Part shown: one piece after another, positions 1 through 5,690 of the stretch
Layout of the letters: the number at the start of each line of letters is the position of its first letter
Numbering within the stretch: the stretch's first letter is position 1
Assembly (NCBI GenBank): GCA_041565695.1
Contig: JBFGUI010000244.1
Span: forward strand, 1 to 5,690
Direction: 5' to 3'
Length of the DNA: 5,690 bases
From: Pelagibius sp041565695
GTDB taxonomy: Bacteria > Pseudomonadota > Alphaproteobacteria > Kiloniellales > Kiloniellaceae
Program-made: the position numbers and the translations under genes
Notes under the pieces: generated by a model
Told to the model about the DNA's origin: nothing
The model's database searches: none
The model's input: only the letters and a program-made list of their open reading frames with translations

Positions 1-675
<675 letters not shown>

Positions 676-807
676 ACCGCTATAACTAAGCGCCTCTTCC
701 TAATCTAGCAATGTTAGTCAAACGGCCCGCCCCCACACAACGAGAAAAACCGTGGGATTTTAACTATCTCGCGGACCCGCCCCCGGCTTTATCGGCTAGC
801 ATCGCAA

Positions 808-833
808 GTTGAGCCTAATTCGAAGGGCTCAAC
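808..833. repeat. Perfect 8-bp inverted repeat with 10-nt loop in the clpP-clpX spacer
   Basis: The arms GTTGAGCC (808-815) and GGCTCAAC (826-833) are exactly complementary and flank the 10-nt loop TAATTCGAAG. Neither side is followed by a T-tract, so it does not look like an intrinsic terminator. It lies about 135 bp upstream of clpX and about 140 bp downstream of clpP. It could be an operator or an RNA hairpin in the clpX leader. The structure is seen directly; the function is unknown. Confidence 0.55.
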
Positions 834-950
834 AATCTATTAACGATAGCCGCCGGGACAGCCTTTAGGGGTGGACAACCGGGCTGCCGGCCGCCCCCAG
901 CCCTGCGGGACCGCCTGCCGGGCACCCGGAGAACCGGCCGGTCGCCCCCG

Positions 951-971
951 CGGCGGCAAACCCGCCCGCCG
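951..971 (-). terminator. GC-rich hairpin directly after the clpP stop (no T-tract)
   Basis: The arms CGGCGG (951-956) and CCGCCG (966-971) form a 6-bp all-GC stem with a 9-nt loop, beginning one base after the clpP stop codon on the minus strand. No run of T follows, so it is not a canonical intrinsic terminator. A 3'-end stabilising hairpin or part of a Rho-dependent end is more plausible. In DNA this GC-rich such a stem can also arise by chance. Confidence 0.3.
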
Positions 972-972
972 G

Positions 973-1626
973 CTATTTCTTGCCGTCGCCGCCCGTCGGG
1001 GTCGGCGATTCGCTCGCCGGGCGCTGGCTCACCACCTCGTCGATCAGGCCGAACTTCTTGGCCTTCTCGGCATCCATGAAGTTGTCCCGCTCCATGGCGT
1101 TCTCGATGGTCTGGAGATCCTGGCCGGTGTGCTGGACGTAGAGCTCGTTCAACCTGTGACGTGTACGAATGATCTCTTCGGCGTGGATCTGGATGTCCGT
1201 CACCTGGCCCTGGAAGCCGCCCGAGGGCTGGTGGATCATGATCTTGGAGTTGGGCAGGGCATAGCGCTTGCCTGGCGCCCCGGCCATGAGCAGCAGCGAA
1301 CCGGCGGAAGCCGCCTGGCCGATGCACACGGTCTGCACCTCCGGGCGGATGTACTGCATGGTGTCGTACATGGCGAGGCCGGCACTGACCACGCCGCCCG
1401 GCGAGTTGATATAGAAGAAGATGTCCTGGGTCGGGTTCTCCGACTCCAGGTAGAGCAGCTGGGCGCAGATCAGGCTGGCCACCGCGTCGTGCACCGGCCC
1501 GGTCAGGAAGATGATGCGCTCCTTGAGCAGCCGCGAATAGATATCGTAGGCACGCTCGCCCCGGCTGGTCTGCTCGACCACCATGGGAACCAGGGTATTC
1601 ATCACCGTTTCAGGCAGATCGCGCAT
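973..1626 (-). CDS. clpP: ATP-dependent Clp protease proteolytic subunit ClpP
   Basis: ClpP is the serine peptidase that forms the double-ring degradation chamber used with ClpX (and ClpA) in the cytoplasm. The full reading frame gives 219 residues from an ATG at 1632, or 217 from the second ATG at 1626; both fit the family. Numbering from the first Met, the catalytic triad is Ser109 in GQAASAGSLLL, His134 in MIHQPSGG and Asp183 in MERDNFMDA, and Gly79-Gly80 of NSPGG provide the oxyanion-hole segment. I prefer the start at 1626: AGGA at 1633-1636 abuts the first ATG with no spacer, but lies 6 nt from the second, and the resulting MRDLPETVMNTLVPMV begins like other alphaproteobacterial ClpP. 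The last 18 or so residues form a Pro/Gly/Ser-rich tail beyond the catalytic core. The gene sits between tig and clpX in the same direction, the common order for this cluster. Product is certain; the start is less so. Confidence 0.98.
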   Translation of the reverse strand: MRDLPETVMNTLVPMVVEQTSRGERAYDIYSRLLKERIIFLTGPVHDAVASLICAQLLYLESENPTQDIFFYINSPGGVVSAGLAMYDTMQYIRPEVQTVCIGQAASAGSLLLMAGAPGKRYALPNSKIMIHQPSGGFQGQVTDIQIHAEEIIRTRHRLNELYVQHTGQDLQTIENAMERDNFMDAEKAKKFGLIDEVVSQRPASESPTPTGGDGKK

Positions 1627-1632
1627 GGACAT

Positions 1633-1636
1633 TCCT
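1633..1636 (-). promoter_or_regulatory. Ribosome binding site AGGA that decides the clpP start
   Basis: On the minus strand the sequence reads GTAAGGA, then ATG TCC ATG CGC. The AGGA touches the upstream ATG directly, leaving no spacing for initiation, while it is 6 nt from the ATG at 1624-1626, a normal distance. This favours the downstream start. Confidence 0.55.
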
Positions 1637-1706
1637 TACTTCTGAGAGCCCTCGGATAGAAACTGGAGAGCACATTTAAGGACTGTCGGGGGCCAGGAAA
1701 AGTCCC

Positions 1707-1727
1707 TCGTGGAGTCGCCTGCCACGA
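1707..1727 (-). other. Hairpin in the tig-clpP gap
   Basis: The arms TCGTGG (1707-1712) and CCACGA (1722-1727) form a 6-bp stem with a 9-nt loop, about 20 bp after the tig stop. On the minus strand it is preceded by TTTTT and followed by GGGACTTTTCC, not by a clean T-tract. It could be a weak attenuator or an mRNA-processing element between tig and clpP, or it could be chance. Confidence 0.3.
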
Positions 1728-1746
1728 AAAATCGCCCGGCCGCCGC

Positions 1747-3189
1747 TCAGGAGTCGCCGTTCTCCGCCTCGTCCCCGGCCGCCTTCTTCGACTTGGTCTT
1801 GGACGCCGCCTTCTTGGCCGGCTTCTTCTTGGCCGCCTGCTGCGCCTTGTCGGCGGCGGTAGCGGCCTCCTTCTCCTCCTCCTCGCGCAGCTGGTCCGGC
1901 GAGACCTCGCGCTCGGTGACCTTGGCCAGGTCGATGATGAAGTCGATCACCTTGTCCTCGAACAGCGGCGCGCGCAGCTGGGCCAGGGCCTCCGGGTTCT
2001 TGCGGTAGTACTCGACCACCTGCTGCTCCTGGCCCGGGTAGCGCTGGGCCTCCTGGAACAGGGCGCGGTTGACCTCGTCCTGGGCGACCTCGATCTGGTT
2101 GAGGCGGCCGACCTCGGAGAGCAGCAGACCGAGACGCACCCGGCGCTCGGCGATCTGGCGGTACTCCTGCTTGACCGCTTCCTCGTCCTTGCCCTCGTCG
2201 TCCGGGTCGACGCGGCCCTGCTTGCGGTCCTGCTCGACCTGCTGCCAGATGGCCTCGAACTCCAGGTCGACCATGCTCTGCGGCACCTCGAAATCGTGGC
2301 CTTCGGCCAGCTGGTCGAGGATCTCGCGCTTCATGCGCATGCGCGACAGCCCCTCGTAGTCCTGGGCCAGGCGCTCCTCGACCTTCTGGCGCAGGTCGGC
2401 GAGGCTCTCGGCGCCCATCGACTTGGCCACCTCGTCGGTGAGCTCGACCGGCGCCGATTCACGGATCTCCTTGATGGTGCAGTCGAACACCGCCGGCTGG
2501 CCGGACAGCTTCTCGTTGCCGTAGCCTTCCGGGAAGGTGACGTTGACGGTGCGCTGCTCGCCCGCCGTGGCGCCGATCAGCTGTTCCTCGAAGCCGGCGA
2601 TGAAGGTGTTGGAGCCGAGCTCCAGGTGATGGTCCTCACCGGCCATGCCCGGCAGGGCCTCGCCGTGCACCGTGCCCTTGAAGTCGATCACCAGCACGTC
2701 GCCGGACTGGGCCGGGCGCGGCGTCTCCAGGGGCCGGGATTCCTTGCGGCTGGCGGCGAGACGCTCCAGCGCCGAGTCCACCTCTTCCGCCGGCACCGCG
2801 ATCTTGACCTTCTCCAGCGCCAGCTTGGCGAAGTCCATCGGCGTGATCTCGGGCAGCAGCTCGATCGCCATCGAGTACTCGAGATCCTTGCCGTCCTCGA
2901 AGGAGTCGATCTCGATCTTGGGCTGCACCGCGGGCCTGAGGCCGCGCTCGTTGAGCGCCTGGGCCGAGGAATCGGTCACCGCGCGCTCCAGCACCTCACC
3001 CATCACCGAGGGGCCGTAGCGCTGCTTCAGCAGTTTGATCGGCGCCTTGCCCGGGCGGAAGCCGGGGATCTTCACGCGCGCGCTCAGTTCGCGAAGCCGG
3101 TTCTCGACTTTCTCATTAATTTCCTTGGCTTCAATGACAACCTTGAAATCGCGCTTCAAGCCGTCGCTGCTTACTTCCGTGACCTGCAT
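1747..3189 (-). CDS. tig: Trigger factor (ribosome-associated chaperone and peptidyl-prolyl isomerase)
   Basis: Trigger factor docks next to the ribosomal exit tunnel, shields nascent chains and carries an FKBP-type prolyl isomerase domain. The 480 residues divide as expected. The N-terminal ribosome-binding domain (about 1-115) carries the signature GFRPGKAP at residues 43-50. The FKBP-like domain (about 155-245) begins SGDVLVIDFKG and contains GSNTFIAGFEEQLIGA and FPEGYGNEKLSGQPAVFD. The helical C-terminal arms occupy about 246-430. The protein is longer than the 432-residue E. coli form because of an acidic stretch around 320-340 and a disordered tail from about 431 that is Glu-rich, then Lys/Ala-rich (AAKKKPAKKAASKTKSKKAA). 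I regard such a tail as common in alphaproteobacteria. The ATG at 3189 follows a purine-rich AGGAAGG (3201-3207) with an 11-nt spacer. The gene lies 125 bp downstream of tRNA-Leu and 120 bp upstream of clpP, with no strong terminator in either gap. Confidence 0.98.
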   Translation of the reverse strand: MQVTEVSSDGLKRDFKVVIEAKEINEKVENRLRELSARVKIPGFRPGKAPIKLLKQRYGPSVMGEVLERAVTDSSAQALNERGLRPAVQPKIEIDSFEDGKDLEYSMAIELLPEITPMDFAKLALEKVKIAVPAEEVDSALERLAASRKESRPLETPRPAQSGDVLVIDFKGTVHGEALPGMAGEDHHLELGSNTFIAGFEEQLIGATAGEQRTVNVTFPEGYGNEKLSGQPAVFDCTIKEIRESAPVELTDEVAKSMGAESLADLRQKVEERLAQDYEGLSRMRMKREILDQLAEGHDFEVPQSMVDLEFEAIWQQVEQDRKQGRVDPDDEGKDEEAVKQEYRQIAERRVRLGLLLSEVGRLNQIEVAQDEVNRALFQEAQRYPGQEQQVVEYYRKNPEALAQLRAPLFEDKVIDFIIDLAKVTEREVSPDQLREEEEKEAATAADKAQQAAKKKPAKKAASKTKSKKAAGDEAENGDS

Positions 3190-3314
3190 GTTCGGCTAGG
3201 CCTTCCTCAGCCTCGTCTTGGGATGGTGGTCCGCAGGGAAACCTGCCGTCCGGGAGACACCCTGACCGGCAAACTCTCCGAGGGAGTCGAATGTGTTGCG
3301 TCCGCGCCTGGCGC

Positions 3315-3399
3315 TGGTGCGGGCGGAGGGACTCGAACCCCCACGGATTGCTCCACTGGTACCTAAAACCAGCGCGTCTGCCAGTTCCGCCACGCCCGC
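3315..3399 (-). tRNA. tRNA-Leu (anticodon UAG)
   Basis: Read on the minus strand from 3399, the acceptor arm GCGGGCG pairs with CGCCCGC (3319-3325), followed by discriminator A (3318) and an encoded CCA (3315-3317). The anticodon stem is CTGGT/ACCAG and its 7-nt loop TTTAGGT (3361-3367) places the anticodon TAG at 3363-3365, which reads CUN leucine codons. The D-arm region starts TGGCGGAACTGGCAGACGCG, typical of tRNA-Leu, and the long variable arm around TGGAGCAATCCGTG marks a class II tRNA. The T arm has the usual GGTTCGAGTCCC core. The 3' end lies 125 bp upstream of tig. Small open frames overlapping this stretch on the minus strand are spurious translations of the tRNA. Confidence 0.97.
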
Positions 3400-3418
3400 G
3401 CTGACCGCGGAGGGCCGA

Positions 3419-3445
3419 TGTATAACATCGCAGCCGGTGGCGCAA
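3419..3445 (-). promoter_or_regulatory. Probable tRNA-Leu promoter
   Basis: On the minus strand, TATACA (3419-3424) is a good -10 hexamer. A weak -35 candidate TTGCGC (3440-3445) lies 15 bp upstream, a short spacer. The sequence after the -10 (TCGGCCCTCC) is GC-rich, like the discriminator of stable-RNA promoters under stringent control. A start about 7 bp below the -10 would leave a leader of roughly 12 nt before the mature tRNA. The -10 lies inside the inverted repeat CGATGT-ATA-ACATCG (3416-3430). Confidence 0.5.
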
Positions 3446-3485
3446 TAGCCAGGGCGCGTGCGAGGCCAGGGAATCTCAGGGAAAC

Positions 3486-3514
3486 GGGGCCGGGCGGCGG
3501 GCGCCGGGCCGGGG
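3486..3514 (+). other. G-quadruplex-type motif on the plus strand
   Basis: Five runs of three or four G occur at 3486-3489, 3492-3494, 3499-3501, 3506-3508 and 3511-3514, separated by loops of 2 to 4 bases. This satisfies the standard pattern for an intramolecular quadruplex. It lies between the stop of the 118-residue gene and the tRNA-Leu promoter, on the template strand for the minus-strand genes. The motif is seen directly; whether it folds or matters is unknown, and GC-rich DNA produces some such motifs by chance. Confidence 0.4.
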
Positions 3515-3515
3515 A

Positions 3516-3872
3516 TCAGGAGCCGATCGGCTCGCAGAAGTGCTCGAGGAAGGTCTTCATGCCCAGCACCCGGGGGCCGTCCTCGAAGGGCCGCTGGCCG
3601 GGCTGATCGATGCGCAGGTCGAAGCGCACGTGGGTCATGCCGAGGATCTCGCAGAGGCCGATGACCGTCGCGGTCTCCTGGCGGCCCTTGCCGTCGTCGT
3701 GCCGGAACAGCCGGCCGGCCTTGACCTGCCCGGGATTGGCGCCCTTGCGGGAGAATAGGCTGCGGCGGTCGCCGGTGCCGCCTAGGGCGCCGGAGAGAGA
3801 CTGCCAGAAACCGCTGGCGCGGGCCGGGGCCTGCGCCGTCGTCTGGGTCTTTGCTTGCCGCGTGTTCATCAT
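3516..3872 (-). CDS. Small protein of unknown function, paralogue of the upstream 89-residue protein
   Basis: I do not recognise a named family for this 118-residue protein. Residues 1-50 look disordered and basic, rich in Thr, Gln, Ala and Arg (MMNTRQAKTQTTAQAPARAS). Residues 53-112 form a compact domain with the pattern G..[FY][RK]...G....E.A.V.....LG..HV.[FY]D...., ending [FY]E..R.LG..TF.E.F. The same pattern recurs in the gene at 3977-4246. The alternation of short hydrophobic segments suggests a small beta-rich fold, perhaps a small barrel; this is inference. No membrane segment or signal peptide is seen. The start is a double ATG (3867-3872) without a visible Shine-Dalgarno sequence, so initiation could be weak. 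The gap upstream (3873-3976) is AT-richer and contains CTATAT around 3901-3906, a possible -10. The gene ends about 115 bp before the tRNA. Conserved domain spacing and a paralogue support it as a real gene. Confidence 0.75.
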   Translation of the reverse strand: MMNTRQAKTQTTAQAPARASGFWQSLSGALGGTGDRRSLFSRKGANPGQVKAGRLFRHDDGKGRQETATVIGLCEILGMTHVRFDLRIDQPGQRPFEDGPRVLGMKTFLEHFCEPIGS

Positions 3873-3976
3873 GATGCCGGAGACTTTAGAGGCAAAGTTT
3901 TGATATAGGATTAATGTCGCGAAGTGCCCTCAACTCAGGCGGAAACCGAGGACGCCGCCGGCCGGAAAAGCCGCGG

Positions 3977-4246
3977 TCAGGCGTCCTGCTTTTCGCGCGT
4001 GATGGCGTCGCGGAAGCGCTCGGCGAAGGTCTGCAGGCCGAGGGTGCGGCGCTCCTCGTACTTGGCCAGGCGCGCGCGTTCCACCGAGACGTCATAGGTG
4101 ACGTGCGGAATGCCCAGGGCATCGGGGCCGACATCGACCACCCTGGCGATCTCGACGATGTTGCCTTCATGGGCAAGTTTGTAGACGGATCCGACCTTTA
4201 TGCTGTCCGCCTTCAACGGCTGTTTAAACCAGTGTTCTGCGAGCAT
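3977..4246 (-). CDS. Small protein of unknown function (89 aa), paralogue of the neighbouring 118-residue protein
   Basis: This 89-residue cytosolic-looking protein has no signal peptide or membrane segment. Its core, residues 19-78 (GSVYKLAHEGNIVEIARVVD, then DALGIPHVTYDVSVERARLA), aligns with residues 53-112 of the gene at 3516-3872 with two one-residue offsets. Shared positions include Glu32, Ala34, LG at 44-45, HV at 48-49, Asp52, Glu64, Arg67, LG at 69-70, TF at 73-74, Glu76 and Phe78. The ATG at 4246 follows AAAAGG (4257-4262) with a 10-nt spacer, a moderate ribosome binding site. Compared with its paralogue it lacks the 35-residue disordered N-terminal extension. It lies 155 bp downstream of the NAD(P)HX repair gene, across an AT-richer gap containing a 12-bp palindrome. 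I can offer no supported function; similar small hypothetical proteins occur, as I recall, in Rhodospirillales. Confidence 0.8.
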   Translation of the reverse strand: MLAEHWFKQPLKADSIKVGSVYKLAHEGNIVEIARVVDVGPDALGIPHVTYDVSVERARLAKYEERRTLGLQTFAERFRDAITREKQDA

Positions 4247-4337
4247 GATCTCAATACCTTTTCAATCAAGGCCTGCCCCCGACCCCGACAGTCCCCGCCT
4301 GTCATAGACTGCAGTTTGCACCCGCAGGCGTAAAACT

Positions 4338-4349
4338 TTCGTTAACGAA
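4338..4349. repeat. 12-bp perfect palindrome TTCGTTAACGAA
   Basis: The sequence TTCGTTAACGAA is self-complementary over all 12 bases and lies in an AT-rich pocket about 90 bp upstream of the 89-residue gene and 53 bp after the stop of the NAD(P)HX repair gene. Its position and symmetry suit an operator for a dimeric regulator. It also contains a TTAACGAA half site of the type recognised by CtrA, but no properly spaced second half is present. Function is inferred only. Confidence 0.4.
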
Positions 4350-4401
4350 TAGGTCGGAACTATCTAAAACTATTGAATAAAATCAGCTTGCCCACAGGCG
4401 G

Positions 4402-5690
4402 TCAGGAAAGCCCGTAAAGGGTCCGCAAAACCTGAGGTAGGGCCGCCGGCAGGTCCTCGGCGATGAGCCCCGGACCGAGGCTCGCGGCAACCTCGCCGTG
4501 CAGCCAGACCGCCGCGGCGGCGGCCTCGAAGGGCGCCATGCCCTGGGCCAGCAGGCCGCCGATCATGCCGGCCAGCACGTCGCCGGTGCCGCCGGTGGCC
4601 AGCCAGGGCGGCGCCGAGGCATTGATGGCGGCCTGGCCGCCGGGCGCGGCGATCACGCTGTCCGGTCCCTTGAGGACCACCACCGCGCCGCTCCGCGCCG
4701 CCGCGGCGCGGGCCCGCGCCAGGCGGTGGCCGGCAATGTCGGGAAACAGGCGGCGGAACTCGCCGTCGTGCGGCGTCAGCACCACGCGGGCCGCCGGATG
4801 GCCGGCGATGAGCCGCCACAGCGCCGCCGGATCCGCCTGGAACACGGTGAGCGCGTCGGCGTCCAGCACCACCGCCCTGCCCGCCGCCACCGCGGCCTCG
4901 GCCCGCGCCCGGGTCTCGGCGGTGACGCCGTTGCCCGGGCCGACCACGACGGCGTTGCGCCGCGCATCCGCCAGTGCCGCCGCGAAGTCGCCCGGTTCTT
5001 TCAGGACCAGGGTGATGACGCCCGGATTGGCCACCGCATAGATCGGCAGGCTGGCCGTGTCGCAGGCGACGCTGACCAGCCCGGCCCCGGCCCGCAGGCC
5101 GGCGCGGCAGGCGAGCTGGGCGGCGCCGGTCATGGTGCTGCCGCCGGCGACCAGCAGGTGGCCGGCCTCGTACTTGTGGGAGCGGCTGTGGCGGCGCGGA
5201 AAGGCCGCCTGCCACAGGGCGGGCCCGTTCTCGAAGGTCTGGGGCGCGATCTCGGCCAGCACCGCCGCCGGGATGCCGATCTGGGCGAGGATCACCTCGC
5301 CGCAGTATTCCTTTGCGGGAACAAGCAGGTGCGCCGGTTTCTTGCGAAAAAAGGTGATCGTCTTCTCGGCCCGGAAGGCACAGCCGCCCAGGGGCTCAGC
5401 GCCGTCGCCGGGCAGGCCGCTGGGCACGTCGACGGCGACCACCGGCAGGCCCAGGGCGCGGCAGCGCTCGGCCAGCTCGGCGGCCTTGCCTTCCAGGGCG
5501 CGCGCCAGGCCGGCGCCGAACAGGGCGTCGACCACCAGCTCGCCCGGTTCCGGCGTCACCGCCGCGAGATCCAGCACCGGGCCGGTCCAGGCCGCGGCCG
5601 CCCCGGCGGCGTCGCCCTTGAGTTTCGCCACCTTCCCCATGAGGGCGAGCCGCACGGGCCAGCCGGCGGCGGCCAGGTGGCGCGCCGCGA
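4402..5690 (-). CDS. nnr: Bifunctional NAD(P)H-hydrate epimerase / ADP-dependent NAD(P)H-hydrate dehydratase (5' end beyond window)
   Basis: This enzyme repairs hydrated NADH and NADPH: the N-terminal YjeF-type domain interconverts the R and S epimers, and the C-terminal ribokinase-like domain dehydrates S-NAD(P)HX using ADP. The frame remains open to the right edge, giving AARHLAAAGWPV before the GTG at 5655. This continues the epimerase domain, so that GTG is an internal Val codon and not the start. About 70 to 90 N-terminal residues should be missing. Counting from the GTG, epimerase motifs are VDALFGAGL (42-50) and VAVDVPSGLPGDG (73-85). The dehydratase domain starts near HKYEAGHLLVAGGSTMTGAA (160-179) and contains VVGPGNG (237-243), VVLDADAL (262-269), VLTPHDGEF (292-300), VLKGPDSVI (327-335) and the nucleotide-binding WLATGGTGDVLAGMIGG (351-367). 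The C-terminus (LHGEVAASLGPGLIAEDLPAALPQVL) is typical. Both halves are fused as in E. coli Nnr. No clear intrinsic terminator follows the stop. Its link with the small genes downstream is only positional. Confidence 0.96.
   Translation of the reverse strand, partial: AARHLAAAGWPVRLALMGKVAKLKGDAAGAAAAWTGPVLDLAAVTPEPGELVVDALFGAGLARALEGKAAELAERCRALGLPVVAVDVPSGLPGDGAEPLGGCAFRAEKTITFFRKKPAHLLVPAKEYCGEVILAQIGIPAAVLAEIAPQTFENGPALWQAAFPRRHSRSHKYEAGHLLVAGGSTMTGAAQLACRAGLRAGAGLVSVACDTASLPIYAVANPGVITLVLKEPGDFAAALADARRNAVVVGPGNGVTAETRARAEAAVAAGRAVVLDADALTVFQADPAALWRLIAGHPAARVVLTPHDGEFRRLFPDIAGHRLARARAAAARSGAVVVLKGPDSVIAAPGGQAAINASAPPWLATGGTGDVLAGMIGGLLAQGMAPFEAAAAAVWLHGEVAASLGPGLIAEDLPAALPQVLRTLYGLS

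Larger units (their letters stand above)
676..972. other. clpP-clpX intergenic region, about 297 bp, structured and non-coding
   Basis: I see no credible gene here; the open frames crossing it are GC-driven shadows of clpP. Read on the minus strand, it begins just after the clpP stop with several GC-rich hairpins (951-971, a 10-bp ACCGGCCGGT palindrome at 933-942, and GGGCTG/CAGCCC arms at 881-886 and 898-903). It then becomes less GC-rich, with an 8-bp inverted repeat at 808-833. A possible -10 hexamer TAAAAT (757-762, minus strand) has no recognisable -35 partner. A 9-bp direct repeat CCCGCCCCC occurs at 726-734 and 776-784, exactly 50 bp apart. The likely roles are the clpP 3' UTR and a clpX leader or promoter; this is inference. 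Confidence 0.6.

Noticed and set aside
836..848. TTAACGAT as a CtrA cell-cycle regulator site
   Set aside because: Only one TTAA half is present; the second half at the required 7-bp spacing is missing. The same applies to TTAACTAT near 761 and to 4338-4349.
871..1659. Long plus-strand open frame of 262 codons opposite clpP
   Set aside because: It is the antisense shadow of clpP in GC-rich DNA; ClpP has a complete catalytic triad and conserved sequence on the other strand.
2296..3366. Plus-strand open frame of 356 codons opposite tig
   Set aside because: Its composition (Leu, Arg, His, Gly repeats) is typical of an antisense shadow, and it runs through the tRNA gene.
3131..3445. Small minus-strand open frames across the tRNA, reading MAELADALVLGTSG or GGTGRRAGFRYQWSN
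   Set aside because: They are translations of the tRNA-Leu sequence itself and its flanks, a familiar artefact.
4370..4401. Intrinsic terminator after nnr (TGATTTTATT on the minus strand)
   Set aside because: There is a short T-rich stretch, but the preceding stem is only 3 to 4 bp and broken by bulges.
4370..5215. Minus-strand frame of 281 codons overlapping nnr, rich in Arg and Gly
   Set aside because: This is an off-frame reading of nnr; the nnr frame carries all the family motifs.

Overview
The window reads as chromosomal DNA of a GC-rich alphaproteobacterium, most likely of the Rhodospirillales type. This is inferred from the ClpX N-terminus (MTKSSGSDSKNTLYCSFCGK), the ClpP sequence, a 480-residue trigger factor with a Lys/Ala-rich tail, and uniformly high GC in the genes. 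I could not run a database search, so the lineage is an inference. Every supported gene lies on the minus strand, so transcription runs from right to left.

Right part (about 4402-5690): the last 429 codons of a bifunctional NAD(P)HX repair enzyme, with part of the epimerase domain followed by a complete ADP-dependent dehydratase domain. Its 5' end lies beyond the right edge. Next, at 3977-4246 and 3516-3872, come two small proteins of 89 and 118 residues. I do not recognise their function, but they share a common motif pattern and look like diverged tandem paralogues. They are separated by short AT-richer gaps.

Middle (3315-3445): a tRNA-Leu with anticodon UAG and an encoded CCA end. A plausible -10 element just upstream sits inside a 15-bp inverted repeat.

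Left part (1-3189): tig (trigger factor), clpP and clpX in the classic order. This is a protein-quality-control cluster: a ribosome-bound folding chaperone, then the proteolytic chamber, then its AAA+ unfoldase. clpX runs off the left edge after codon 225. The tig-clpP gap is 120 bp. The clpP-clpX gap is unusually long at about 300 bp and contains several GC-rich hairpins and a clean 8-bp inverted repeat but no credible gene, suggesting 3'-end processing or separate control of clpX.

Most of the window is ordinary housekeeping DNA. I see no mobile element, CRISPR array, phage gene or defence system, and no evidence for a new multi-gene system. The parts most worth a second look are the small-protein pair, the structured clpP-clpX spacer, and the short palindromes in the intergenic regions.
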